A stretch of DNA of 24,578 nt. It comes from CAYFKJ01 sp964528595 (GTDB taxonomy: Bacteria; Pseudomonadota; Alphaproteobacteria; UBA2966). Each line of letters starts with the position of its first letter. Positions within the stretch are counted from its first letter, which is position 1. Location of the stretch: assembly GCA_964528595.1 (NCBI GenBank), contig CAZGTM010000051.1, positions 1 through 24,578 of the forward strand, given 5' to 3'. A program made the translations under genes and the position numbers. This document shows, piece after piece, positions 15,889 through 24,236 of the stretch. The notes beneath the pieces were generated by a model that saw only the letters and a list, made by a program, of their open reading frames with translations, was not told the origin of the DNA and made no database searches.

Positions 15889-15924
15889 ATTTCGTCTCGG
15901 CGGTGGGCGACGCGGAAAATCCCG

Positions 15925-16350
15925 CTATTGACCGGTTGAGTTCCCTTCCTTCGATGTCGCGTCGACAAGGAAGGATTTGTAGTCCATGTCCTCGTTAATG
16001 ACGTCGTCCATCAGGAAGAAGATCACTTCCTTGCGCAGGACCTCGCGTGCCGGTGGATTGGCAACCACCTTTTCGGCCAGGGCCAACATGGTGTCCATCT
16101 TGTCGTCGAGGCTGGCATGGTGCTGGCGGTGTTTGTCGGTGTCTGGATAGCCGTACTTGGCCAACAGGGATTCCTCGCGGGCGAAATGCTGTTTGGCCAA
16201 CGCCACAAAATCGGGCACCAGTTTAGCGCATTCCTCAGGCTTGCCGTCGTCGAGCGCTTGGACAATTTCGTTGACGATATCGACCAAACGGCGGTGATCG
16301 GAATCGATGGCATCGACTTCGATCTCGAACGACCGCGAAATTTCGACCAT
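15925..16350 (-). CDS. Bacteriohemerythrin-like protein with one ligand replaced
   Basis: A single-domain hemerythrin-like four-helix protein of 141 residues, cytoplasmic, expected to hold a non-heme di-iron centre that binds O2 or NO. Ligands seen are His19 (DSDH), His55 and Glu59 (HFAREE), His74 and His78 (HRQHH) and Asp121. The remaining ligand, the His of the usual HIxxxD motif, is Asp116 here (MDDVINEDMDY), while the bridging Asp121 and following Tyr124 are kept. This should alter or weaken one iron site. The gene stands between the orphan secreted protein (convergent) and the fbp operon (same direction, upstream). A role in iron or NO handling is suggested only by the neighbours. Confidence 0.85.
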   Translation of the reverse strand: MVEISRSFEIEVDAIDSDHRRLVDIVNEIVQALDDGKPEECAKLVPDFVALAKQHFAREESLLAKYGYPDTDKHRQHHASLDDKMDTMLALAEKVVANPPAREVLRKEVIFFLMDDVINEDMDYKSFLVDATSKEGNSTGQ

Positions 16351-16372
16351 TCAGCTTACTCCTCAAACACGG

Positions 16373-17431
16373 CTAATCGACAGGGTACAGGAAAGCATGA
16401 CGCCGGTCCACGCGGGCCCGGATGTCATCCATGAGAAGAGGGTCGAAAGCGCCGGAAACCCGGACCTCGAATTCGGCACCGCTATTGACCCCCTCACGCA
16501 CCTGCAGGCGGACCAGGGAACTGTCGCCCAACAGGTGAGCCGACAACACGTTGACCGCCGTCCCGCCCTTGCCGCCGCCGCCATTGCTCAATATCAGCCC
16601 CTCCGGACGGATCAGCACCTTAACGGCGCGGCCATCTTCCAGATGCTTGGCATCTATCGCGCCGAACGAGGATTCGAAGCGGCCGTCTTTGACGATGCCG
16701 TCAATCGCATTGACGGGTCCGAACAGGCGCGCCACATACTCGTCCACCGGTTTGTAGTAGATATCGGCCGGCCGCCCCGATTGCAGAACCTGGCCGTTGT
16801 CCCCCATGACCTTGATGCGGTCGGCCATGAACATGGCTTCTTCGGGATCGTGCGTCACCATCAGGGTGGCGACATTGGTCTGCTGCAGCACCGTCAATGT
16901 CTGCTCGCGGACCCGCGCCCGCATGTTGGTGTCGAGACCGGAAAAAGGTTCATCCAGCAGGACCAGCCGGGGCTTCGGCGCCAGCGCCCGGGCCAAGGCC
17001 GCACGTTGCTGCTGCCCGCCGGACAGAGTATGCGGATGCTTGTCGGCGTGCAGCGTCATACCGACCTGGTCGAGCATTTCCATGGCCCGTTTCTGTGCTG
17101 CACCCTTGTCCTGGCGGAAGAGGCCGAAAGCCACGTTTTCAAGCACCGTCAAATGGGGAAACAGCGCAAAATCCTGGAACATGTAACCGATGCGGCGGTC
17201 TTCCGGCGGCAGTTGTCTGCCCGGGTCGGCGACGATTTCCTCGTCGATTGTCACGCTTCCGGCCTGAAGCCTCTCCAGCCCAGCGGCGATGCGCAACAGC
17301 GTTGTCTTGCCGCAGCCGGAGGGGCCCAAGAGGCAAACGAGTTCTCCGGCAGGAACGGTCAGCGACACGTTGTTGAGAACGTGCGTATCCCCGTAGGAAT
17401 GGTGAACGCCAACCAGGTGAAGTCCAAGCAT
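16373..17431 (-). CDS. fbpC: Ferric iron ABC transporter ATPase
   Basis: The cytoplasmic ATP-hydrolysing subunit of an Fbp/Sfu/Afu-type Fe(III) importer, 352 residues. Walker A is GPSGCGKT at 36-43, the Q-loop is in YMFQDFALFP, the signature LSGGQQQR lies at 136-143, Walker B LVLLDEP at 156-162 and the switch His194 in VTHD. A C-terminal TOBE-like domain occupies roughly 240-352 and includes VLIRPEG. It begins four bases after the stop of fbpB and is the last gene of the fbpA-fbpB-fbpC operon. Iron specificity is inferred from the FbpA-like binding protein and the Fur-like site upstream. Confidence 0.93.
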   Translation of the reverse strand: MLGLHLVGVHHSYGDTHVLNNVSLTVPAGELVCLLGPSGCGKTTLLRIAAGLERLQAGSVTIDEEIVADPGRQLPPEDRRIGYMFQDFALFPHLTVLENVAFGLFRQDKGAAQKRAMEMLDQVGMTLHADKHPHTLSGGQQQRAALARALAPKPRLVLLDEPFSGLDTNMRARVREQTLTVLQQTNVATLMVTHDPEEAMFMADRIKVMGDNGQVLQSGRPADIYYKPVDEYVARLFGPVNAIDGIVKDGRFESSFGAIDAKHLEDGRAVKVLIRPEGLILSNGGGGKGGTAVNVLSAHLLGDSSLVRLQVREGVNSGAEFEVRVSGAFDPLLMDDIRARVDRRHAFLYPVD

Positions 17432-17435
17432 GGCT

Positions 17436-19133
17436 CTACTTCCTGCCCCGCGGACCAGGCCGCGATTTGGCGATGGCGAGACTGAGCAGGATTACCGGCA
17501 GGATGCCGACGCCGACGATGGAAAGCGCCGCCAAGGCGGCGTCGCCGAGTTGTTCGTCAGAGGCGTATTGGTGCACGAAGGTCGCCAGGGTCTGGAAATT
17601 GAAGGGCCGCAGGATGGTCGTCATCGGCAATTCCTTCATGCAGTCGACGAAGACCAGCATGATGGCGGTCAGGATGCTGCCACGCATTAACGGCAGGTGG
17701 ATGAGGCGCATGGTATCGAACGCTCCCCGTCCCAGGCTACGCGACGCGCCATCCATGCTCGGCGTGATCTTGCCGAGGCTGGCCTCGACGGTGCCCAGCG
17801 CCAGAGCGAGAAAGCGCACGAGATAGCCGAAGGTAACGGCGGCAATGGTGCCGCTGAATATCAGTCCGGTGGAAAGGCCGAAATTGCGCCGCACCATGGC
17901 ATCGATGCTGTTGTCGAGATTTCCCAATACGATCATCACGCCGACCGCCAGGACGGCGCCCGGAACGGCATAGCCCATGGCCGCGACCCGGTTGGCCGCC
18001 AGCAGCATGCGCCCGCCCTTGATGCGGGCGCTGTAAACCATGCCCATTGCCACGATAACGGCAAGAATACCAGCCAGGGCGGACAGCCGAACACTATTGA
18101 GGGCATAGTCCACGATCTCGGCGGTGAGTTCCGGATCGAAATACTGCTGGGCGTAGACCATTAAAACCGCCGTCGGCAGGACGAAGCCCAGAACGACCGG
18201 CGTCAAACAGCCGAGTGTGGCGAACACGGCCCGTGACCCTCTTAGGCGTATTCCCGGGAATGTCTGATATTTTGTTGTCGTGTTGTGAAAGCGCTGTTTG
18301 CGCCGGGCATAGCGTTCGGCAAATACCAGAAAAGCGACGAACAGCAGCAGAACCACCGCCAGCTGGGCCGCGCCGCCGACGTTGTTCATGTTCATCCAGA
18401 CGTCGAAAATACCGAGGGAGAACGTATTGACGGCGAAGAAGTCAACCGTGCCGTAGTCATTCAGCGTTTCCATCATCACCAGAGAGACGCCGATGACGAT
18501 GGCCGGCCTGGCCAGCGGCAACGCGACCGTGAAGAAGCTGCGCCAGGGCCCGCGGCCGAGCGAACGGCTGGCTTCAAGCACGCCGATGGACTGCTCGAGA
18601 AAGGCGGCCCGGGCCAACAGGTAGACGTATGGATAAAGCACCAGCGTCATCATCGAGATGGCGCCGCCGACGGAACGAATTTCGGGAAACCAATAATCGC
18701 GCTTACTGCTCCAGCCGAACATGTCCCGCAGCATCGCCTGCAGCGGGCCGGAATATTCAAAAATGTCGGTATAAACGTAAGCGATGACATAGGCCGGCAT
18801 GGCCATCGGCAGCAACATGCCCCATTCGAAGAAACGCCGGCCCGGAAAACGCAGCATGGTGACCATCCAGGCCGTGCCCACGCCGATCAGCAGCGTGCCG
18901 GCGCCAACCCCGGCCATCAACGTCAGGGTCGTGCCGATGTAGCCGGGCAGCACCGTTGAAACGAGATGCGGCCAGATGTTTTCTTCGGGCGTCAGTGCGA
19001 GGTAGGCGACGGCGAAAATCGGCACGCCGACGAGGCCGGTGATCAGCATCGTGCCGACACTCCAGCCGTCCAGCCGTTCGGACATCCTCGGCCGAGGCCG
19101 GGACGCAGTCACGAATTCGGATTCCGACGTCAT
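17436..19133 (-). CDS. fbpB: Ferric iron ABC transporter permease (fused double permease)
   Basis: A membrane permease of 565 residues made of two tandem binding-protein-dependent transport domains, the usual FbpB/SfuB arrangement with about 12 helices. Each half has an EAA-type cytoplasmic loop that docks on the ATPase: EASRSLGRGPWRSFF at 187-201 and DGASRSLGRGAFDTM in the second half. The two loops share ASRSLGRG, showing the internal duplication. The start at ATG 19133 lacks a good ribosome-binding site. ATG 19085 (MSERLDGWSV) is an alternative that leaves all helices intact. It follows fbpA after 126 bp containing a strong stem-loop and overlaps nothing. It imports Fe(III) released from FbpA. 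Confidence 0.92.
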   Translation of the reverse strand: MTSESEFVTASRPRPRMSERLDGWSVGTMLITGLVGVPIFAVAYLALTPEENIWPHLVSTVLPGYIGTTLTLMAGVGAGTLLIGVGTAWMVTMLRFPGRRFFEWGMLLPMAMPAYVIAYVYTDIFEYSGPLQAMLRDMFGWSSKRDYWFPEIRSVGGAISMMTLVLYPYVYLLARAAFLEQSIGVLEASRSLGRGPWRSFFTVALPLARPAIVIGVSLVMMETLNDYGTVDFFAVNTFSLGIFDVWMNMNNVGGAAQLAVVLLLFVAFLVFAERYARRKQRFHNTTTKYQTFPGIRLRGSRAVFATLGCLTPVVLGFVLPTAVLMVYAQQYFDPELTAEIVDYALNSVRLSALAGILAVIVAMGMVYSARIKGGRMLLAANRVAAMGYAVPGAVLAVGVMIVLGNLDNSIDAMVRRNFGLSTGLIFSGTIAAVTFGYLVRFLALALGTVEASLGKITPSMDGASRSLGRGAFDTMRLIHLPLMRGSILTAIMLVFVDCMKELPMTTILRPFNFQTLATFVHQYASDEQLGDAALAALSIVGVGILPVILLSLAIAKSRPGPRGRK

Positions 19134-19190
19134 GTTATTCGCCGTGACCCCTTTTCATACTCGTTTACTCCCGTCTCCGCAGACGGCGGA

Positions 19191-19221
19191 AGGCCGATCA
19201 GCGTACGTCGCCGACCGGCCT
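19191..19221 (-). promoter_or_regulatory. Stem-loop between fbpA and fbpB
   Basis: In the minus-sense transcript the arms at 19209-19221 and 19191-19203 form a 13-bp stem with a five-base ACGUA loop. Two of the pairs are G-U, so the stem is sound in this RNA but would have two A-C mismatches in the opposite strand. A second small hairpin (CCGTCT/AGACGG, 19171-19186) follows. There is no T run, so it fits an mRNA-stabilising or partial-attenuation element that keeps fbpA expression above fbpBC. Confidence 0.55.
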
Positions 19222-19259
19222 CCGGTTGCGCCTTAAACGGCGCCAATGTCGCGCCTAAC

Positions 19260-20303
19260 CTAGTTGTTGAAGGCGACTTGATCCACCAATTTGGTTGCCG
19301 TGCCGCGCTGGCCGGCAATCTTCGAAAGATAGGCCTTGTCGGCTTTGAACTTGCCCCACGACGCGACCATCGGGTGCAGCGGCACACCGGGCTTCACGGG
19401 ATACTCAAAGTTCGTTTCGGCATAGATCTTCTGCGCCGCGTCACTGCTTAGGAATTCAATCAAACGAACGGCGTTCGCCCGGTTCTTGGCCGCCTTGGTG
19501 ACGCCGGCCCCGCTGACGTTGACATGCGTACCGCGGTCTTTCTGGTTGGGAAAGATGATGTCGACGGCCTTGGCCCATTCCCTTTGGACGGGATCCTTCT
19601 TGTTGGTGGCCATCTTACCCATGTAATAGGTGTTGCCGACGGCAACGTCGCATTCGCCTTCAAAGACCGCTTTGACCTGCGCCCGGTCGTTGCCCTGGGG
19701 CTTGCGCGCCAGATTGGCCTTCAGTCCCTCGGCCCAGTCCTTGGCGCCTTCGGTGCCCTTGGCCACGACGATCGAAGCCAGAAGGGAGACGTTGTAGACG
19801 TGCTTGCCGGAGCGGATACAGACCCTGCCCTTCATCTTGGGATCGGCGAGATCCTCATACGTCGTCACTTCGCCCGGTTTGACCCGGGCCTTGGAAGCAT
19901 AGATGACGCGGGCGCGCACGGTTAGGCCGAACCAGTTGCCGGCCGGATGGCGGTATTGCTGGGGAATATTGGCGGCGAGGATTTTCGATTTCACGGGCTG
20001 CAGCAATCCGGCCTTGTCGTGGTTATGGAGATTACCGATGTCGGACACCAGAATCAGGTCGGCTGGCGAATTGGCGCCTTCCGACTTAAGCCGCTCCAAC
20101 ATGCCCTTTTTCAGATAAACCATGTTGACCTTGACGCCGGTTTCCTCGGTGAACGCCTTCAGCAGCGGCTTCATGAGGAAGGGTTGGCGCGAGGAATAGA
20201 GGTTCACTTCCTCGGCCGCGGCAAACGATCCGGCGGACATCGCGGCGATGCCGAGCACGCCTGACAAGACGACGGCGCGTCTCAAAATACTCTGGGATTT
20301 CAC
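19260..20303 (-). CDS. fbpA: Periplasmic ferric iron-binding protein
   Basis: The substrate-binding protein that captures Fe(III) in the periplasm and delivers it to FbpBC, 347 residues. A Sec signal peptide (MKSQSILRRAVVLSGVLGIA...) ends near AAA-EE at residue 30. Iron-binding tyrosines are visible: Tyr226 and Tyr227 in GNTYYMGKM, the FbpA/FutA di-tyrosine, and Tyr36 in VNLYSSR. Other family blocks are SDIGNLH, GLTVRARVIYAS and HVNVSGAGVTK. The gene is first in the operon, behind a promoter with a Fur-like dyad about 70 bp upstream of the start. The 5' untranslated stretch is about 86 bases. The assignment to iron is strong at family level; other metals are less likely. Confidence 0.94.
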   Translation of the reverse strand: MKSQSILRRAVVLSGVLGIAAMSAGSFAAAEEVNLYSSRQPFLMKPLLKAFTEETGVKVNMVYLKKGMLERLKSEGANSPADLILVSDIGNLHNHDKAGLLQPVKSKILAANIPQQYRHPAGNWFGLTVRARVIYASKARVKPGEVTTYEDLADPKMKGRVCIRSGKHVYNVSLLASIVVAKGTEGAKDWAEGLKANLARKPQGNDRAQVKAVFEGECDVAVGNTYYMGKMATNKKDPVQREWAKAVDIIFPNQKDRGTHVNVSGAGVTKAAKNRANAVRLIEFLSSDAAQKIYAETNFEYPVKPGVPLHPMVASWGKFKADKAYLSKIAGQRGTATKLVDQVAFNN

Positions 20304-20370
20304 GTCTCTTACTCCTTGACGAACCGGGGGTTGACCGTGGCCCTCCCCTAATCTCTAACCACGCAATTCT

Positions 20371-20424
20371 AATTGCGAACAATTCTCAATTGCAGAAAAT
20401 AGGCAGGTCCCTCAATGTTGTCAA
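20371..20424 (-). promoter_or_regulatory. fbpA promoter with a Fur-like operator
   Basis: On the minus strand, a perfect -35 TTGACA (20419-20424), a 17-bp spacer and -10 TATTTT (20396-20401) predict a start near 20389. That point lies inside a 21-bp dyad with arms AATTGCGAAC and ATTCTCAATT around one A (20371-20391; 8 of 10 positions paired), close to the Fur consensus GAGAAT...ATTCTC. A second overlapping dyad, GCAATTCTAATTGC (20363-20376), gives near-direct repeats of CAATTCT-AATTGC. The geometry suits iron-dependent repression. Confidence 0.6.
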
Positions 20425-20568
20425 CAAAAATCCCAAATAAAATTATGGGTATATTTTCCGAGATCGCAATTCGGCCTTCAAATTATTGTTATTAAACGGT
20501 AATTCGTTCCTGCGGCATCTCGTCGCAGGATTGAAAAGGTGAACTTCCCAGCTAGGGTCGCGACGTGT

Positions 20569-20586
20569 TTCCGCTATATTGCGGAA
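20569..20586. promoter_or_regulatory. Inverted repeat upstream of the AtuA-like gene
   Basis: TTCCGC and GCGGAA flank six bases (TATATT), 62 bp before the start at 20648. The rest of the 20425-20647 stretch holds an AT-rich part (20425-20500) and a 7-bp hairpin, TCCTGCG and CGCAGGA (20508-20530). No clear -35/-10 pair stands out for the AtuA-like gene. The repeat may be an operator; the regulator is unknown. Confidence 0.3.
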
Positions 20587-20647
20587 TACGGGAAGAGTAT
20601 TTTATGCCGCTGGAATTCTACGGCGGCTCGGCAAACAGGAAAATTAA

Positions 20648-22432
20648 ATGGCAGTGAATGACGGCAACGGCGCGGATGTCATCCGCATCGCCAATTGCAG
20701 TGGTTTTTACGGCGATAAACTTTCGGCCGCCCGGGAAATGGTGGAGGGCGGCCCGATCGACGTGCTGACCGGCGACTACCTCGCCGAACTGACCATGTCG
20801 ATCCTCTTCAGCCAGAAAATGAAAAAGCCCGAAACCGGCTATGTCGGCACCTTCCTCAAACAGGTTCGCGAGATCATCGCCCCCTGCCTCGAAGGCAATA
20901 TCAAAATCGTGACGAACGCCGGCGGTCTGAACCCGAAGGGCATGGCCGAGGCGGTGGAGGCCATCGTCTCGGAACTCGGGCTGGAGGCCAAGGTCGCCTA
21001 CATCGACGGCGACGACCTGATGCCCAGACTCGCTGAACTGGCCGAAGCGGGCGAAACCCTGAGCAACATCGATACCGGTGCCGCGCTCGGCGAGGCCGGC
21101 AGCCCGCCTGCCACCGCCAATGCCTATCTCGGCGCCTGGGGCATCAAAGAGGCGCTCGACCGAGGAGCGGATATCGTCATCTGTCCCCGCGTCACCGACG
21201 CCGCCGTGGTCATCGGACCGGCCGCCTGGAAATTCGATTGGCAACGCAATGATTACGACGCCTTGGCGGGCGCGCTGGCGGCCGGCCACATCATCGAATG
21301 CGGCGCCCAGGCGACGGGCGGCAATTATTCGTTCTTTCAAGAAGTGCCGAGCTTCGACAACGTCGGCTACCCCATCGCCGAAATCGAGGCCGACGGCAGC
21401 TTCACTATAACCAAACATCCAGGCACGGGCGGCCTGGTGTCCGAGGGCACGGTGACGGCGCAACTGCTCTATGAAATCTCCTCGCCCGCCTATCTCAATC
21501 CCGACGTCATTTCACATTTCGACACGCTGGAGATCAACCAGAGCGGGCCGGACCGGGTCCGCGTCAGCGGCTGCCGGGGATCGACGCCGCCGCCCTCCCA
21601 TAAGGTCTGCATCAACACCCTGGGCGGTTACCGCAACGGCATGGAGATCCTGCTGACCGGCCTTGACATCGAGGAAAAAGCAAAGCTGATTGCCGATACG
21701 GTGTTCCGGTCGGTCGGCGGGCGCGAACAATTCGACGACGTGACCGAGCAGGTCATCCGCAGCGACAAACCGGATCCGGCGACCAACGAGGAAGCCTTCG
21801 CCAGCTTGCGCATCACCGTCAAATCCCGGGATCAGAAACTGGTCGGGCGTATTTTCACGGCCAAGATCATCGAGCTTGCCCTGGCCAACATTCCGGGATT
21901 CGCTGCCCGCGACATGTCGGGTTCGGGCGGCAGCCCTTATGTCGTGCACTGGCCGGCGCTGGTCGATTCAAAGCACATCCGGGAGCGGGTTCACCTGGCG
22001 GGGAGCGAGGTGGAAATCCTGCCGACCAGCCAAATGGACCTGGAGGAGATTTATTACCAGAAGGTACCCGTCGACGTCCCCGCCGCACCCGGCGGCGAGA
22101 CCGCGCCCCTGCCCTTCGGCCGCCTGTTCGGCACGCGGTCCGGCGACAAGGGCGGCTGCGCCAACCTCGGCGTCTGGGCCAAGACCGACGCGGCTTACGG
22201 GTTCCTCTACGAGTTCCTCACCGTCGACAAACTGAAGGAACTGCTGGCCGATACTGCCGACTATGAAATCGAGCGCTTCGAACTGCCCAACATCCGGGCG
22301 CTCAATTTCTACATCCGCGGCATTCTGGGCGAAGGCGTCTCGTCGTCCACCCGCGTCGACGGCCAGGCTAAATCGCTGGGCGAATACCTGCGGGCCAAGC
22401 ACATCGAGGTGCCGAAAAGCCTGATCCCCTAA
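20648..22432 (+). CDS. AtuA-family (DUF1446) protein
   Basis: A 594-residue member of the acyclic terpene utilisation AtuA family. AtuA is tied genetically to citronellol/geraniol degradation in Pseudomonas, but its reaction is not established. The DUF1446 domain spans about 12-450 and begins VIRIANCSGFYGDK, with GGPIDVLTGDYLAELTM, VTNAGGLNP and CPRVTDAA as recognisable blocks. The C-terminal AtuA ferredoxin-fold domain (about 490-590) begins near LFGTRSGDKGGCANLGVWA. AGGAAAA precedes the ATG. It is convergent with the SDR gene, seven bases away. The neighbouring SDR and crotonase-type genes suggest involvement in acyl-CoA or terpenoid catabolism, but the atuC/atuF carboxylase genes are absent here. 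Confidence 0.88.
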   Translation: MAVNDGNGADVIRIANCSGFYGDKLSAAREMVEGGPIDVLTGDYLAELTMSILFSQKMKKPETGYVGTFLKQVREIIAPCLEGNIKIVTNAGGLNPKGMAEAVEAIVSELGLEAKVAYIDGDDLMPRLAELAEAGETLSNIDTGAALGEAGSPPATANAYLGAWGIKEALDRGADIVICPRVTDAAVVIGPAAWKFDWQRNDYDALAGALAAGHIIECGAQATGGNYSFFQEVPSFDNVGYPIAEIEADGSFTITKHPGTGGLVSEGTVTAQLLYEISSPAYLNPDVISHFDTLEINQSGPDRVRVSGCRGSTPPPSHKVCINTLGGYRNGMEILLTGLDIEEKAKLIADTVFRSVGGREQFDDVTEQVIRSDKPDPATNEEAFASLRITVKSRDQKLVGRIFTAKIIELALANIPGFAARDMSGSGGSPYVVHWPALVDSKHIRERVHLAGSEVEILPTSQMDLEEIYYQKVPVDVPAAPGGETAPLPFGRLFGTRSGDKGGCANLGVWAKTDAAYGFLYEFLTVDKLKELLADTADYEIERFELPNIRALNFYIRGILGEGVSSSTRVDGQAKSLGEYLRAKHIEVPKSLIP

Positions 22433-22439
22433 TCCCGGT

Positions 22440-23222
22440 TCAGTCCCGCGCCTGGTGGGTGGCCATGGTGTGTTCGCGCACGCGGGCCATGCCCCTAAGC
22501 CAGCGGTCGCGGTCGTCGGCCTTGCGTTTCATGTATTCGTAAACGGTGTCGTGGGGGAAGATCAGGAAGCGGCCTTCGGCCATGCCCTGAACGACAGATT
22601 CAGCGACATCCTCGGGTTGCAGCATGCCGTCGACCGCGGCGGGCGAATCGGTGCGCCCGCCGGTCATGCCGGTGACGACGCCCTGGGGACAAACGACCGA
22701 AACGCCGACCCCGTGGGGCCCGTACTTGGCGGCGAGGAATTCGGCGAAGCCGATGGCTGCGTGCTTGCTCACGGTGTAGGCGGCGCTGTCGACCTGGATC
22801 AATATGCCGGCCGCCGACGCCGTGTTGACCAGATAACCCGATCCCCGTTCCGCCATGCCCGGCGCCACGGCGCGGGCGGCGTAGACGTGGCTCATGGTGT
22901 TAATCCGCCAACTCGCCTCGAAATCGTCGTCCGACTGGTCCTCGTCGCCGAAGCGGAAGATGCCGGCGTTGGAGCAGAACACGTCGACGGGACCGAAGGC
23001 CTTTTCCGTCTCGGCAACCAGGGCTTTGATCTGATCCTCGTCGCCGACGTCACAGGCCATGGAGATGGCGCCCAGGTCGTCGGCCACGGCTTTGGCGCCG
23101 TCGCCGTTGATGTCCGCCAGCGCCAGACCCTTGGCCCCTTCCGTTTTGAAACGCTCCGCCATGGCCTTGCCGATGCCGCTGGCCGCGCCGGTGACGACGA
23201 CGACCTTATCCTCAACGTTCAT
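22440..23222 (-). CDS. Short-chain dehydrogenase/reductase
   Basis: A classical SDR of 260 residues. The cofactor motif TGAASGIG is at 11-18, Asp38-type acidic residue in LALADINGD suggests NAD preference, SNAG at 84-87, Ser136, and the catalytic Tyr149 and Lys153 in YTVSKHA. An upstream ATG at 23249 is in frame, but ATG 23222 is better: GGAG lies a few bases before it and the family begins directly with a strand such as VEDKVVVVTG. It is 57 bp downstream of the crotonase-family gene and likely co-transcribed. Substrate cannot be told from sequence; a hydroxyacyl-CoA or alcohol is possible. Confidence 0.9.
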   Translation of the reverse strand: MNVEDKVVVVTGAASGIGKAMAERFKTEGAKGLALADINGDGAKAVADDLGAISMACDVGDEDQIKALVAETEKAFGPVDVFCSNAGIFRFGDEDQSDDDFEASWRINTMSHVYAARAVAPGMAERGSGYLVNTASAAGILIQVDSAAYTVSKHAAIGFAEFLAAKYGPHGVGVSVVCPQGVVTGMTGGRTDSPAAVDGMLQPEDVAESVVQGMAEGRFLIFPHDTVYEYMKRKADDRDRWLRGMARVREHTMATHQARD

Positions 23223-23279
23223 TTTCCAACTCCACTCCGTGTGACGCACAACCTCCGAACTCGCTGGCCATACGCCCGA

Positions 23280-24089
23280 TCAGATCGGGCAGTCCTTGGG
23301 GAATTCCGGCTTCCGTTTTTCCATGTGGGAGGCCAGGCCCTCGCGGGCTTCCTCGCCGGCGAAACCGAGGATTTCCAGCGCCGTCGAGGCGTCGTAGATG
23401 GGACCGGCAGAGCGCAGCCAGTTGTTAAGGGCGTACTTGGTCCAGCGGATGGCGCTTTGCGCCCCGTTGGTCAGTTCGACCGCGATTTCCAGCGCGGTGT
23501 CCTGCAGCTCGTCATCCTCGACGCACATGGAAACCAGGCCGATGCGGTCCGCTTCCTCGCCGGATACCGGCCGGCAGGTCATCAGGTAGTACTTGGCCTT
23601 GGCCATACCGCACAGAAGCGGCCAGATGATGGCGGAGACGTCGCCCGCGGCGACGCCGAGACGGGTATGGCCATCGACGATCTTGGCCGATTTACCGGCG
23701 ATGGAGACATCGGCCAGGATACCGACCACCAGACCGGCCCCGACGGCGACGCCGTTGATGGCCGAAATAATCGGCTTGTTGCAGTTGATCACGTTGTAGA
23801 CCAGGTCGCGGGCTTCCTTCCAGGTCGCCATGCGGAGCACCGGATCATCCAGCACCTTCTTGATCATTTCGAAATCGCCGCCGGCCGAGAACGCCTTGCC
23901 GGCGCCGGTCACCAGGACGGCCGAGATGTCGGGGTCCTGGTCGATGTCCTTCCAGATTTCGGTGAGTTCGGTGTGGGTCTCGGCATCGACCGAATTGTAG
24001 GTTTCGGGGCGGTTGAAGGTGATGCGGAGGACGCGGTCGGCGGGGTAGTCGATTTCGAGTTTCTTGTAGGCGGCGTAGCGGTCGCTCAT
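23280..24089 (-). CDS. Crotonase-family protein lacking hydratase glutamates
   Basis: A crotonase-fold protein of 269 residues. The oxyanion-hole parts are present: AFSAGGD at 66-72 and NGVAVGAGL at 112-120. The two Glu residues of true enoyl-CoA hydratases are missing: Val121 stands in the GGGxE place (GAGLVVGIL) and His141 in the PE place (DGHTRLGV). It should therefore catalyse a different crotonase reaction, such as isomerisation, hydrolysis or C-C bond cleavage, or act through other residues (Asp139 or His141). It is first in a minus-strand pair with the SDR gene. A perfect TATAAT lies about 60 bases upstream. Ribosome-binding sequence is weak. Confidence 0.88.
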   Translation of the reverse strand: MSDRYAAYKKLEIDYPADRVLRITFNRPETYNSVDAETHTELTEIWKDIDQDPDISAVLVTGAGKAFSAGGDFEMIKKVLDDPVLRMATWKEARDLVYNVINCNKPIISAINGVAVGAGLVVGILADVSIAGKSAKIVDGHTRLGVAAGDVSAIIWPLLCGMAKAKYYLMTCRPVSGEEADRIGLVSMCVEDDELQDTALEIAVELTNGAQSAIRWTKYALNNWLRSAGPIYDASTALEILGFAGEEAREGLASHMEKRKPEFPKDCPI

Positions 24090-24149
24090 CTGATTACCAT
24101 TCCATGTTTGCTATCGGGAGGGCCAAATTTCGGAGCGATATCCTATCAG

Positions 24150-24155
24150 ATTATA
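24150..24155 (-). promoter_or_regulatory. Candidate -10 element for the crotonase/SDR operon
   Basis: TATAAT reads on the minus strand about 60 bases before the crotonase-family start. No good -35 hexamer lies 16-18 bp upstream, so it may be activator-dependent. It lies between the start of the operon and the terminator of the next small gene upstream, the expected place for a promoter. The remainder of 24090-24236 shows nothing else I can support. Confidence 0.35.
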
Positions 24156-24236
24156 GAGCGGGCAGCCCCCATGCCTATTTTACCGGCGCGGGAATTCCCC
24201 GATCGGATGGAGGCGGCCCTGCCGCAAACAAACAAA

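Noticed and set aside
16307..17485. A 392-codon plus-strand open frame opposite fbpC
   Set aside because: Antisense to a complete ABC ATPase with all motifs; its product has no recognisable domain and it has no ribosome-binding site.
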